Source: Woeseiaceae bacterium
GTDB taxonomy: Bacteria > Pseudomonadota > Gammaproteobacteria > Steroidobacterales > Woeseiaceae
NCBI GenBank assembly: GCA_013042375.1
Contig: JABDQH010000094.1
Span: 1-64,000, forward strand
Direction of reading: 5' to 3'
DNA: 64,000 nucleotides
The notes below the pieces were generated by a model. That model ran no database searches, was not told the origin of the DNA, and worked only from the letters and a program-made list of their open reading frames with translations. Positions 18,264 through 26,791 of the stretch are shown piece after piece; the stretch's first letter is position 1; each line of letters begins with the position of its first letter. The position numbers were made by a program, and so were the translations under genes.

Positions 18264-21200
18264 ATGCGAGTTTCTATGAGCAAAATTTCGATCACCGCGT
18301 GCAGCGCGCTGTTGGGGGCCATCGGCCTGGCGCCGACGGCCGCACTGGCGGAACCCGGCACGATCTCCGAGGTACCGCTGTTTCTCACCAATCCCGTCGA
18401 GCCGAACATCCTGTTCCTCGTCGACGACTCGGGCAGCATGGACTGGGGCCTGATGACCGAGCAAGCCGACGGCATCATGCGCATCGGCTGCACCTACTAC
18501 TATGCACAACCGGCGGCCGACAACGACTACTACTGGACCGTGCCGACCGAGGAGGCCCTCGCGAGCCGCGGCGTCAGGGCGCCATACGGCGGCGTCTGGC
18601 GCGCGCAGAACTCAGACTACAACCGGCTGTACTACAACCCGCGCATCACCTACGTACCGTGGCCCGGCGAGAATCGCAACGGCGCGCTGTACACCAACGC
18701 GAACCCGACTGCCGCACCGCTCGATCCCTACAACCCGGGTGCCGGCACCGTGAATCTCACGAGGCGTACGACATACAGAACGAACTACTGCCCGAGCAGT
18801 CGCTGGTCGTTCGACATCAGGAACTACCTGATGCCGCGCTATTACATTTGGAATGACTCGGACGATGACGGCAACGTCGACAGTGGCGACGACCACACGC
18901 TGGTCGAAATCGAACCAGGCACACTCACCTATACCGGCGGAGCGCTGCGCCGTGACTGCGCCGCGGCCCCGACCTGCACCTACGCCGAGGAACTGCAAAA
19001 CTTCGCGAACTGGTTCAGCTACTACCGCAAACGCGAGTACGTGGCCAAGGCCGCGTACGGCCAGGTCATCGCCGGCGCGAGCAACTCACGCATGGGTCTT
19101 GCGACACTGCACAACAATAGCAGTGTCAACACGACCATCCGCTCGATGAACGAAGACCCGACAACCGGCGACAAGGATAACCTGCTCGAGAATCTCTACG
19201 AGATGCGGGCGCGCGGCCATACGCCATTGCGTACGACGCTCAACGAGGCCGGCAAGTACCTGAGCTGCCGAAGAAATAACCTGTTCAGCAGCTGCCCGGC
19301 CGTGTCGGAGGCCGACGGTGCAGAATGCCAGCAGAACTTCACGATCATGATGACCGACGGCTACTACAACGGCTGGTTCACCGGCCTCGGCAATGCCGAC
19401 GGCGACAACAACACGCAGTGGGACAGCGGCACGACGGGTCCATTCGGCGACGGCTCTTTCAACACGCTCGCCGACGTTTCGATGCAGTACTACGAAAACG
19501 ACATTCGCCCGCGCACCGACAACCACGTCTCTCCCCCGCCCGGCGGTGTCGATGAGAACACGGCGCAGCACATGGTGACCTACTCGGTCGCATTCGGCGT
19601 CGAAGGCAACGTCTCTGCGATGCCGCTCGATACGACAAGCCCGTTCGCCTGGCCGGCGCCATTGACGAACAACGCGCTCATCGACGATCTGCGCCACGCC
19701 GCCTGGAACGGGCGCGGCGAATACTACAGTGCGCAGGATCCGGACGAACTCATCACCGGGCTGCGCGGCGCACTGCGCTCGATCGAGAGTCGACTCGGAT
19801 CGGCCGCTTCGGTCGCATTCAACACGGGTGCGCTGAGCACGAATTCCGAGGTTTACCTGTCACTGTTCAACAGCGAAAAGTGGAGCGGTGACCTTCTCGC
19901 CTATGCGCTCGACCCGAATACCGGCGACGTCAGCACGACGCCGCAATGGTCGGCCGCACAGCGATTGACCGCGCGAGATCTTGGCGCCAGTCCGCGAACC
20001 ATCCTGACCTACGATGGCAGCGACGGCATCCCGTTCCAGTGGTCGTCCCTGACGAGGGAACAGAAGCGGGATTTCCGCACCGATTCGTCCGGCACCCAGG
20101 ACACGGAAGCATCGGGCATGGCCCGGCATGCCTGGATGCGCGGCGAGCGCGCCTGCGAATTCTCCTCGAGCGAGACGTGCCTGCACGAAGACGGCGGCGA
20201 CACCTTCGACACCAAGTCGCTGCGTGAACGTGCCACCCGCCTCGGTGACATCGTGCACTCGGGCCCAGTGTTCGTGGGCGCCGCGGAATCGGACTGGCCC
20301 GACGTGCCGCCGTTCCCGAGCACGGTAGGCAATACCTATGGCGAGTTCCGCGATGCAACGGCATCGCGGGCCGCCGTCGTCTATGTCGGCGGCAATGACG
20401 GCATGCTGCACGCATTCGCCAAGGAAAGCGGCCAGGAACTCTTCGCGTATGTCCCCGCATCGCTGTACTCCGACAGCGCTTCCGACGGACTGCACTACCT
20501 GTCCGATCCGGGTTATGCGCACCGCTACAGCGTCGACCTGACGGCGGCGATCGCCGACGTGTATGCGCCGACGCGCGCCGGGGCCACCGCTGCGTGGCGC
20601 ACGATCCTGGTCGGCGGCCTGCGCGCCGGTGGGCGGGGCCTGTTCGCACTCGACATCACGAACCCGACCGCGATCAGCGAGAGCGCCGCAAGCGCCAGGA
20701 ACACGGTCATGTGGGAATTCTCGAGCGTCGACGACGCCGACTTCGGGCACTCCTTCAGCCGACCGTCGATCGTTCCGATGAAAGGCACGGGCAACACGAT
20801 TCGCTGGGCGGTCATTACGGGCAACGGCTACAACGATCTCGGTAGCGGCGAGGCAAAGCTGTTCGTTCTGTTCATCGAGGCAGGCCTCGACGGCACGTGG
20901 TCGGCGGGCGACTACGTCGAAATTTCGACGGGCGTCGGCAATAGGTCGGATCGCAATGGCCTGTCGACGCCAGCCGTGATCGACTCGGACGGCGACGGCC
21001 TCGCTGACCGCGCCTATGCCGGCGACCTTTACGGCAACATGTGGGCCTTCGACCTGTCCGGCACGAATACCGGCAGGTGGGACGTCGCGTACAAGCGTGG
21101 CCGCACGGCGCAACCGCTGTTCACGACCGCGGCCAACCAGCCGATCACGACGACGCCGGCCATCGTTCGCAACAGCTCAATACCCACATCCTCACGCAAT

Positions 21201-21824
21201 TCGCCGAACACGATGGTCATCTTCGGCACCGGCCAGTACCTGACGACGGGTGACGTTGCGTCGACCGACCTGCAGTCGATGTACGGCATCTGGGACTCGG
21301 GCGATGGTCAGCTGACGCGCAGCGACCTCGTCGAACAGGAGATCGACGAGGGCCTGACGGACGACGGTGTCGTCGGCCGCACGCTGACCGACAACAGCAT
21401 CAACTTCGCGTCCGACCACGGCTGGTACATCGACCTGGCCGACTCGGGCGAGCGCATGGTGTCCGATGCCGTCATCCGTGGCGACCTCGTGTTCTTCAAC
21501 TCGATGAATCCCGATACCGACCCTTGCCAGGCGGGCGGTTCCGGCTGGCTCATGGTCGCCAAGTGGATCAACGGCGGCCGACCCGGTGAGATTGCTTTCG
21601 ACCTGAACGGCGACAGGCAGCTCAACGACGAGGACACGATCAATAGCAATGCGGTGGCCGGTGTCCAGGTCGTCGGCATCCCGACCGCACCCGTGAACCT
21701 GTCGAACATTCGCTACACGTCGACAACCCAGACACGAGGCGGCAGCACGATCGAGACCACCGACATTCTCAAGTCCGGCGGGCCCAGAACAGGCCGCCTG
21801 TCGTGGGAAGAGCTGACACCTTGA
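18264..21824 (+). CDS. pilY1: Type IV pilus tip adhesin/assembly factor PilY1
   Basis: An 1186-residue secreted protein, close to the 1161 residues of the Pseudomonas aeruginosa PilY1. The signal peptide ends AALAEP near residue 30. A VWA-like domain begins at once, with a metal-ion motif DDSGS at 54-58. The C-terminal half (about 600-1180) is the PilC/PilY1 beta-propeller: YVGGNDGMLHAF, IVGGLRAGGRGLFALDI and the Ca2+-binding loop DSDGDGLAD near 906-914, corresponding to the regulatory calcium site of PilY1. Its roles are pilus extension, adhesion and surface sensing. It overlaps no neighbour and starts 25 bases after pilX. Confidence 0.92.
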   Translation: MRVSMSKISITACSALLGAIGLAPTAALAEPGTISEVPLFLTNPVEPNILFLVDDSGSMDWGLMTEQADGIMRIGCTYYYAQPAADNDYYWTVPTEEALASRGVRAPYGGVWRAQNSDYNRLYYNPRITYVPWPGENRNGALYTNANPTAAPLDPYNPGAGTVNLTRRTTYRTNYCPSSRWSFDIRNYLMPRYYIWNDSDDDGNVDSGDDHTLVEIEPGTLTYTGGALRRDCAAAPTCTYAEELQNFANWFSYYRKREYVAKAAYGQVIAGASNSRMGLATLHNNSSVNTTIRSMNEDPTTGDKDNLLENLYEMRARGHTPLRTTLNEAGKYLSCRRNNLFSSCPAVSEADGAECQQNFTIMMTDGYYNGWFTGLGNADGDNNTQWDSGTTGPFGDGSFNTLADVSMQYYENDIRPRTDNHVSPPPGGVDENTAQHMVTYSVAFGVEGNVSAMPLDTTSPFAWPAPLTNNALIDDLRHAAWNGRGEYYSAQDPDELITGLRGALRSIESRLGSAASVAFNTGALSTNSEVYLSLFNSEKWSGDLLAYALDPNTGDVSTTPQWSAAQRLTARDLGASPRTILTYDGSDGIPFQWSSLTREQKRDFRTDSSGTQDTEASGMARHAWMRGERACEFSSSETCLHEDGGDTFDTKSLRERATRLGDIVHSGPVFVGAAESDWPDVPPFPSTVGNTYGEFRDATASRAAVVYVGGNDGMLHAFAKESGQELFAYVPASLYSDSASDGLHYLSDPGYAHRYSVDLTAAIADVYAPTRAGATAAWRTILVGGLRAGGRGLFALDITNPTAISESAASARNTVMWEFSSVDDADFGHSFSRPSIVPMKGTGNTIRWAVITGNGYNDLGSGEAKLFVLFIEAGLDGTWSAGDYVEISTGVGNRSDRNGLSTPAVIDSDGDGLADRAYAGDLYGNMWAFDLSGTNTGRWDVAYKRGRTAQPLFTTAANQPITTTPAIVRNSSIPTSSRNSPNTMVIFGTGQYLTTGDVASTDLQSMYGIWDSGDGQLTRSDLVEQEIDEGLTDDGVVGRTLTDNSINFASDHGWYIDLADSGERMVSDAVIRGDLVFFNSMNPDTDPCQAGGSGWLMVAKWINGGRPGEIAFDLNGDRQLNDEDTINSNAVAGVQVVGIPTAPVNLSNIRYTSTTQTRGGSTIETTDILKSGGPRTGRLSWEELTP

Positions 21825-21850
21825 GGCGCGGTCCGCAGGAGGACATGTAC

Positions 21851-22189
21851 ATGCGTAAACTTCGACTGACCGCGGCTATAGTCGCACTGGCACTGACCGG
21901 CATCGCGGCGGCCCAGGGACTTCCCAACTATTATCCGGCGGAAGGATTCCAGCGCACGGCGATGGTCGACATGCTGTATCCCGAGGCCCAGCGCATCGTT
22001 ATCGGCGATCTCAGTTACACCTACTCATCGAACGTCGTCGTGCACTCGCTGAAATCGTTCAGCGTGCCCTTATCGCGCCTCAAACCGGGCACTCGCGTCG
22101 CCTTCAAGACGCTGGAGAATCGCGGCCGCGTGATTACCGAGATCTGGCTGCTGCCCGACAACTACGACGATGGCGCGGGCCGTCGTTGA
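21851..22189 (+). CDS. pilY2: PilY2-like periplasmic protein
   Basis: About 112 residues. The start at 21851 is chosen because AGGAGG at 21837-21842 is 8 bases upstream and MRKLRLTAAIVALALTGIAAAQG is a clear signal peptide; the ATG at 21845 is too close to the ribosome site. The mature part (LSYTYSSNVVVHSLKSFSVPLSRLKPGTRVAF, VITEIWLLP) is short and beta-rich. Identification rests mainly on position between pilY1 and pilE, where Pseudomonas has pilY2, so the name is moderate in confidence. Confidence 0.7.
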   Translation: MRKLRLTAAIVALALTGIAAAQGLPNYYPAEGFQRTAMVDMLYPEAQRIVIGDLSYTYSSNVVVHSLKSFSVPLSRLKPGTRVAFKTLENRGRVITEIWLLPDNYDDGAGRR

Positions 22190-22206
22190 GACAAGGAACC
22201 CATGCA

Positions 22207-22662
22207 TTGAAAACACCGGATAACAGGCGACAACGGGGCGTAACGCTCGTGGAACTCATGATCGTCGTGTCCATCATCGCGATCATCGCGGCCGTGGGCT
22301 ACCCGAACTACATCGAGAGCGTGCGCAAGACGCGGCGGGCCGATTGCGCCGGCGCCCTGGCGCTCCTGGCGAACGCCATGGAGCGGCACTACTCGATCAC
22401 GGGCAGCTACCTGGGCGCGGCGGATGGCGGCGGCAACACGGGCGCACCCGCCGTTTTCAACACGGCCTGCCCGATCGACGGCGGCAACGCAACTTACAAC
22501 CTGACGATTTCCGCCGCGACCGCAACGACGTACAGCCTGCAGGCGGCACCGACGGGCGGACAGGCTAACGACAAATGCGGCACGATGACGTTGACCAACA
22601 CGGGCGTGAAAGGCGTCGCGGACGCCTCATCGGGCTACGACTGGCAGAAGTGCTGGCGCTGA
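22207..22662 (+). CDS. pilE: Type IV pilus minor pilin PilE
   Basis: About 151 residues from a TTG start at 22207, placed there because AAGGAA lies 8-9 bases upstream; no in-frame ATG is available and another TTG at 22186 overlaps the previous stop. The leader MKTPDNRRQRG is cleaved before VTLVELMIVVSIIAIIAAVGYP with Glu at +5. The globular part contains CAGALALLANAMERHY and a Cys pair in the C-terminal D-region (DKCGTMTL, WQKCW). It is the last gene of the operon. A terminator is not obvious in the 13 bases before the convergent arsR-like gene. Confidence 0.85.
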   Translation: MKTPDNRRQRGVTLVELMIVVSIIAIIAAVGYPNYIESVRKTRRADCAGALALLANAMERHYSITGSYLGAADGGGNTGAPAVFNTACPIDGGNATYNLTISAATATTYSLQAAPTGGQANDKCGTMTLTNTGVKGVADASSGYDWQKCWR

Positions 22663-22675
22663 TTGGGACCAAGGT

Positions 22676-23011
22676 TCAGGCGGAGCACTCGGCCTCGCCG
22701 CAGTAGATGTCGTGCAACAGGTTGATGATGCGGTCGGTCGGTCCGCTCGCCAGCGAATAGTAAATCGTCTGTGACTCGCGCCGCGTGTCGACGAGTCCCT
22801 GCTGGCGCAGCCGGGCGAGTTGCTGAGACAGCGCCGACTGGCTCAGCGGAATCAGTTCGTTGAGCTCCCCGACAGAGCGCTCGCCCTCGGCCAGCAAACA
22901 CAGGATCATCAGGCGGCTTTCGTTACCCAGCGCCTTCATGAGGCCGGCCGCATCCGATGCGTGGTCCTGCATGTCGGCGGCCGCGGGAACTCGAGTGTTT
23001 TTCTTGCTCAT
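22676..23011 (-). CDS. ArsR-family transcriptional repressor, BigR/SqrR-like
   Basis: A 111-residue winged-helix repressor starting MSKKNTRVPAAADMQDHA. Helices carry ALGNESRLMILCLLAEGERS and the recognition region LSQSALSQQLARLRQQGLVDTRRESQTIYY. Cysteines at 38 (ILCLL) and 104 (IYCGEAEC) are 66 residues apart, the same spacing as Cys41 and Cys107 of Rhodobacter capsulatus SqrR and the corresponding pair of BigR, which form a polysulfide bridge. An extra Cys109 follows. The function is therefore inferred to be reactive sulfur sensing. The start at 23011 is chosen over 23137 because the extra 42 residues are not conserved-looking. It is divergent from the cytochrome c gene. Confidence 0.82.
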   Translation of the reverse strand: MSKKNTRVPAAADMQDHASDAAGLMKALGNESRLMILCLLAEGERSVGELNELIPLSQSALSQQLARLRQQGLVDTRRESQTIYYSLASGPTDRIINLLHDIYCGEAECSA

Positions 23012-23030
23012 GAAGCTCGAATATAAGGAA

Positions 23031-23040
23031 TAATATATTA
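23031..23040. promoter_or_regulatory. AT-rich palindrome between arsR-like and cytochrome genes
   Basis: TAATATATTA is a perfect 10-base palindrome in an AT-rich stretch 20 bases upstream of the arsR-like ATG. ArsR-family operators are often of this kind. It would suit autoregulation of the repressor, and a TATAAT at 23100-23105 could serve the cytochrome gene. It has no close match to the TACATT-N5-AATGTA repeat before SQR. Confidence 0.3.
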
Positions 23041-23169
23041 GAAGTCCATAATTTAGCATTTTCTTGTGTTGCTGCGCACCCTCGCGCGGACACTTGTTAT
23101 ATAATCGCCGGCCTCCGCCGGGCCGCCGCGCCCGCACCGAATAAAGATCGATACCCTCCGGAGCAAATC

Positions 23170-23682
23170 GTGAGTCGGGACCAGAAATTTTTTGACATGT
23201 ATTCCCTCATCATCGGCGTGCTGGTGGTCTTCGCCCTCGGCATTTTCGTGCTGGCCACGAAGATGTCGGACAGGACGCAGGGCGTCTACAAGCGCGATAC
23301 AGCCGAGTACCAGGCCGCGGTCGCGGAGCGCATTCGCCCGGTGGGCGCGGTCTACATGCCCGGCGAGGAACGGGAGGCGCCCGTTCCCGTTGCCGAGACG
23401 ATAGCGGAACCCGAACCGGTTGCCGCGGCCATGACGGGCCCGCAGGTCTACAACATGGCCTGCAACGCCTGTCACGGCACAGGCGCGGCCGGCGCGCCGA
23501 TCCTCGGTAACGTGGATCAGTGGACCGACCGCATCGCGCAGGGCATCGACGTGCTCAGGAAACACGCAATCGAGGGCTTCGCGGGCTCGGCAGGCGTCAT
23601 GCCACCGAAGGGCGGCTTCGTGAACCTGTCGGACGCGGAGGTCAGCGACGCCGTCGACTACATGGTCGAAGAATCGTCTTAG
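23170..23682 (+). CDS. Membrane-anchored c-type cytochrome (cytochrome c5-like)
   Basis: A 170-residue protein from a GTG start with GGAG 6 bases upstream. The N-terminus has one membrane helix (LIIGVLVVFALGIFVLA), then a proline- and alanine-rich linker with RIRPVGAVYMPGEE, then a single haem c domain: CNACH near residues 97-101 and an axial Met in GVMPPKGG. This resembles cytochrome c5. Its likely role is periplasmic electron carrier in respiration. The divergent regulator and possible sulfur link suggest, but do not prove, a role with SQR. Confidence 0.85.
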   Translation: MSRDQKFFDMYSLIIGVLVVFALGIFVLATKMSDRTQGVYKRDTAEYQAAVAERIRPVGAVYMPGEEREAPVPVAETIAEPEPVAAAMTGPQVYNMACNACHGTGAAGAPILGNVDQWTDRIAQGIDVLRKHAIEGFAGSAGVMPPKGGFVNLSDAEVSDAVDYMVEESS

Positions 23683-23693
23683 GGACGAGGCAT

Positions 23694-23762
23694 TGTGGGA
23701 GGGCCTTCAGGCCCGAATACATTCGCGGCCCAGGTGCCCTCGGGGTATGAAGCCGCTCCCAC
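23694..23762. repeat. REP-like composite palindrome (copy 1)
   Basis: Starts TGTGGGAGGGCCTTCAGGCC and ends GAAGCCGCTCCCAC, so two GTGGGAG-type units face one another. It lies between the cytochrome c and comM genes. The same unit recurs at five other places in the window (see the finding on REP-like repeats). No transposase of the RAYT type is visible here. Confidence 0.8.
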
Positions 23763-23773
23763 GAGATTGGCTC

Positions 23774-25276
23774 CTACGTACGTCGATCAAAACATCGTAA
23801 AGACAGCGCCTCCGCGATGTGCGGGGGACCTATTTCTTTGCTCGCCGCTAAGTCGGCGATCGTGCGCGACACGCGCAGCACCCGATGGTGCGAACGCGCC
23901 GACAGGTTGAAGCGCTCGGTTGCCGCCTCGAGCAGGCGCCAGCTCTCGTCGTCGAGTTCGCAGAAGTTATCGAGATCGCTTCCTTCGAGGCGCGCATTGG
24001 TGACGCCGGCACGCTCGATCTGCAGGGCCTGAGCGCATTGCACACGCCCGGCGACAGTCGCGCTGTCTTCGCCGCATTGGTCTCGATTGCGAAGCACCTG
24101 CGCCGCCGGTCTCAGGACCTCGACGTGCAAATCGATGCGATCGAGCAGCGGGCCGGAGACCTTGTTGCGATAGGTGGCGACGCGGTCGCGGCTGCAGCGG
24201 CAGTCGGCCTGCGCGTCGCCGAGGTAACCGCAGGGACACGGGTTCATCGCCGCGACCAGCTGGAAGCGCGCCGGGAAGCTCGCGTGTGCGCCGGCGCGGG
24301 CGATGCGAATCACGCCCGTCTCGAGCGGTTCACGCAGCGCCTCGAGCACATTGCGATTGAACTCGGGCAACTCGTCCAGGAACAGTACGCCGTTATGCGC
24401 CCGCGAGATTTCGCCCGGTGACAGTATTCGCCCCCCGCCGACGAGCGCCGCCGCGGATGCCGAATGGTGCGGCGCCCGAAATGGCCGGGCGCGCCAGCGG
24501 CTCGCCTCCACGGGCGCACCGGCGAGGGAACTGACCGCCGCCGATTCGAGTGCCTCGTCGCGTGACATCGCGGGCTGGATGCCGGCCAGGCGACGCGCCA
24601 GCATGCTCTTGCCCGTGCCCGGCGGCCCGACGAACAGCAGGTTGTGATTACCGGCCGCGGCAATCTCGAGCGCGCGCTTGGCGAACGGCTGCCCCTTCAC
24701 GTCGGCGAGGTTGGCACGACACTGGGATGTCGCGGGTAACGGCGCAGCCGTCGCAGGCGCGATCGGCTCGCTGCCGACGAGATGTGCCGTCACCTCTCGC
24801 AAGGACGATGCCGGGTACACGGTCGCTTCGGCCAGGACCGCCTCACTCGCATTGGCGCTCGGCACGATGACGCTGCGCTGCGCATCGTGTGCCCGGATGA
24901 CGGCCGGCAAGAGTCCGGGCACGGGGCGCAACGTTCCATCGAGCGCGAGTTCGCCGTATACCTCGACGCCCTCGAGTGCGGCAGCCGGAAAGCGCTTCTG
25001 GGCGGCCAGCAGGCCGAGCGCGATCGCGAGATCGTAGCGCCCGCCGGTCTTGCGCATCTCGGCCGGGCCGAGGCTTACCGTGATGCGCGACTGCGGCCAG
25101 TCGAAACCCGAGCTGATGATGGCGCCGCGCACGCGGTCCTTGCTCTCGCGCACGGCCGTTTCGGGCATACCGACGAGATTGAAGACCGGCAGGCCGCCGG
25201 ACAGGAAGACCTCGATCGTGACAGGTGGCGCCTCGGTGCCGTACTGCGCGCGGCAATGCAGTATCGCAAGTCCCAT
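23774..25276 (-). CDS. comM: Mg-chelatase-like AAA+ ATPase, ComM/YifB family
   Basis: About 500 residues from the ATG at 25276, where CGGAGGGC lies just upstream; an earlier start at 25300 has no ribosome site. The N-terminal domain (VTIEVFLSGGLPVFNLVGMPETAV) is typical of ComM. An AAA+ module follows with Walker A GPPGTGKS, FRAPHHSASAAALVGGG, Walker B LFLDELPEF and the zinc-finger-like MNPCPCGYLGDAQADCRC. The C-terminal region SARSHHRVLRVSRTIADLAAS is a conserved Mg-chelatase C-terminus. ComM is a hexameric helicase that helps branch migration in natural transformation. It follows the membrane cytochrome and is downstream of ubiK. Confidence 0.92.
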   Translation of the reverse strand: MGLAILHCRAQYGTEAPPVTIEVFLSGGLPVFNLVGMPETAVRESKDRVRGAIISSGFDWPQSRITVSLGPAEMRKTGGRYDLAIALGLLAAQKRFPAAALEGVEVYGELALDGTLRPVPGLLPAVIRAHDAQRSVIVPSANASEAVLAEATVYPASSLREVTAHLVGSEPIAPATAAPLPATSQCRANLADVKGQPFAKRALEIAAAGNHNLLFVGPPGTGKSMLARRLAGIQPAMSRDEALESAAVSSLAGAPVEASRWRARPFRAPHHSASAAALVGGGRILSPGEISRAHNGVLFLDELPEFNRNVLEALREPLETGVIRIARAGAHASFPARFQLVAAMNPCPCGYLGDAQADCRCSRDRVATYRNKVSGPLLDRIDLHVEVLRPAAQVLRNRDQCGEDSATVAGRVQCAQALQIERAGVTNARLEGSDLDNFCELDDESWRLLEAATERFNLSARSHHRVLRVSRTIADLAASKEIGPPHIAEALSLRCFDRRT

Positions 25277-25309
25277 CGGCCCTCCGTGGCCAACCAGCAA
25301 TGGGTGGAT

Positions 25310-25329
25310 GGGCTAAAAGCCCTCCCACA
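25310..25329. repeat. REP-like half unit (copy 2)
   Basis: Reads TGTGGGAGGGCTTTTAGCCC on the minus strand, one unit of the GTGGGAG repeat family. It sits in the 54 bases between ubiK and comM. Confidence 0.7.
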
Positions 25330-25330
25330 T

Positions 25331-25570
25331 CTAGTCGCGGCTTTCCATTTCCGCTACGCGCGCCTCGAGCGCCTCGAGCTTCTCGCGCGTCCGGGCTAGC
25401 ACGGCCTCCTGGACATCGAATTCCTCGCGCGTGACAAGGTCGAGCTTGTTGAGCGAGGTGCGCAATACGCCACGAAAATTCTGCTCGAGATCCTCGCGCA
25501 TCGCGCGCAGGCCGCCCGGCACCGCATCGGCGAGTTTCCTCGCAATGTTTTCCAGTGATTCGTCGTTCAT
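25331..25570 (-). CDS. ubiK: Ubiquinone biosynthesis accessory factor UbiK
   Basis: A 79-residue protein of the BMFP/YqiC family: MNDESLENIARKLADAVPGGLRAMREDLEQNFR, then LDLVTREEFDVQEAVLARTREKLEALEARV, a helical hairpin and coiled coil. UbiK helps UbiJ assemble the soluble ubiquinone synthesis complex; ubiJ is also in this window, at 41229. The start is taken at 25570, the second methionine, because the first 14 residues of the longer reading are not family-like. It lies 54 bases upstream of comM on the same strand. Confidence 0.85.
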   Translation of the reverse strand: MNDESLENIARKLADAVPGGLRAMREDLEQNFRGVLRTSLNKLDLVTREEFDVQEAVLARTREKLEALEARVAEMESRD

Positions 25571-25635
25571 GGCGACGTGATACCCGAGCGACCCGCAAAA
25601 CGCCAGACCCAAAACGGTGCGAACCCCGGATTTAT

Positions 25636-25652
25636 TGCACCACAGGCGTGCG
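25636..25652 (+). promoter_or_regulatory. Possible NtrC-binding site upstream of the nitrogen module
   Basis: TGCACC-ACAGG-CGTGCG resembles the NtrC enhancer TGCACC-N5-GGTGCA: the left half is perfect and the right half has 4 of 6. It lies about 70 bases upstream of the sigma-54 promoter. A second, poorer half site GGTGCG is at 25616-25621. The match is suggestive only. Confidence 0.4.
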
Positions 25653-25705
25653 CGGCCGATGCGTGCGCTATCTCAACACACGGATTAATAACGGGTTTTT
25701 ATTTT

Positions 25706-25721
25706 TGGCACGGAATCTGCT
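25706..25721 (+). promoter_or_regulatory. Sigma-54 promoter of the porin-glnK-amtB module
   Basis: TGGCACG-GAAT-CTGCT matches the sigma-54 consensus TGGCACG-N4-TTGCA closely: GG at -24 (25707-25708) and GC at -12 (25719-25720) with ten bases between. The start codon of the porin gene is about 40 bases downstream. Nitrogen limitation through NtrC is the expected signal. Confidence 0.85.
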
Positions 25722-25762
25722 CCAGGGAGACTGAATTCGAAATCTTCAACGGAGTTTGAGCC

Positions 25763-26416
25763 ATGAAAGTCTTTGCAAAAACCACCGTCGCCGTGCTGCT
25801 CGCGACCTCATGCAGCCTCGCACAGGCCGACGTGTCCGCGAATCTCGGCTACATGAGTGAGTACCATTTCCGCGGCATCCTGCAGAAGGTCTCCTCGGTC
25901 AGCGGCGGGATCGACTATGAATCCGGCGGCTTTTACGTCGGGACCTGGGCCGCCGACGTCGGCGACAACTACTACGAGTCCGGTAGCGGGCTGGAGATCG
26001 ACGGCTACTTCGGCTACGGCACGGAAGTTGGCGACGTGGCCCTGAGCATCGGCTACACGGGCTACTTCTATACGGGCGACTTCGACGACACCTACCAGGA
26101 GATCAACCTGGGCGCGGGTTTCGGGCCGCTGTCGCTCGACGTCGCCATCGGCACCTGGGACAACGACTTCGACCCGCTTACGGACGGCGACCAGGACGAC
26201 TACACGTTCGTCTCGCTCACCTTCGAACACGAAGGCTTCTACGGCACCCTCGGAACGTTCTCGCAGGACGCCGACGGTGACTACCTGGAGCTCGGCTACG
26301 GCACGACGATTTCCGAGATCGACGTCGGCCTGTCGCTCATTTTCGCGAACGACGATCTCATCGGAGAAGCCGACGAGTCGCTCGTATTCACGATCGGCAA
26401 GTCCTTCGATCTCTGA
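25763..26416 (+). CDS. TorF-family putative porin
   Basis: A 217-residue protein with a signal peptide ending SLAQA. The mature part has the pattern of short alternating beta strands (SANLGYMSEYHFRGI, GGIDYESGGFYVGTWAADV, LELGYGT, SLVFTIGKSFDL) of the family known as TorF or Gcw_chp. These are outer-membrane channels, often next to glnK and amtB in gammaproteobacteria, and so thought to aid uptake of a nitrogen compound. The gene lies behind the sigma-54 promoter and 18 bases before glnK. Confidence 0.85.
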   Translation: MKVFAKTTVAVLLATSCSLAQADVSANLGYMSEYHFRGILQKVSSVSGGIDYESGGFYVGTWAADVGDNYYESGSGLEIDGYFGYGTEVGDVALSIGYTGYFYTGDFDDTYQEINLGAGFGPLSLDVAIGTWDNDFDPLTDGDQDDYTFVSLTFEHEGFYGTLGTFSQDADGDYLELGYGTTISEIDVGLSLIFANDDLIGEADESLVFTIGKSFDL

Positions 26417-26773
<357 letters not shown>

Positions 26774-26791
26774 GAACACGGAGGAAATATC

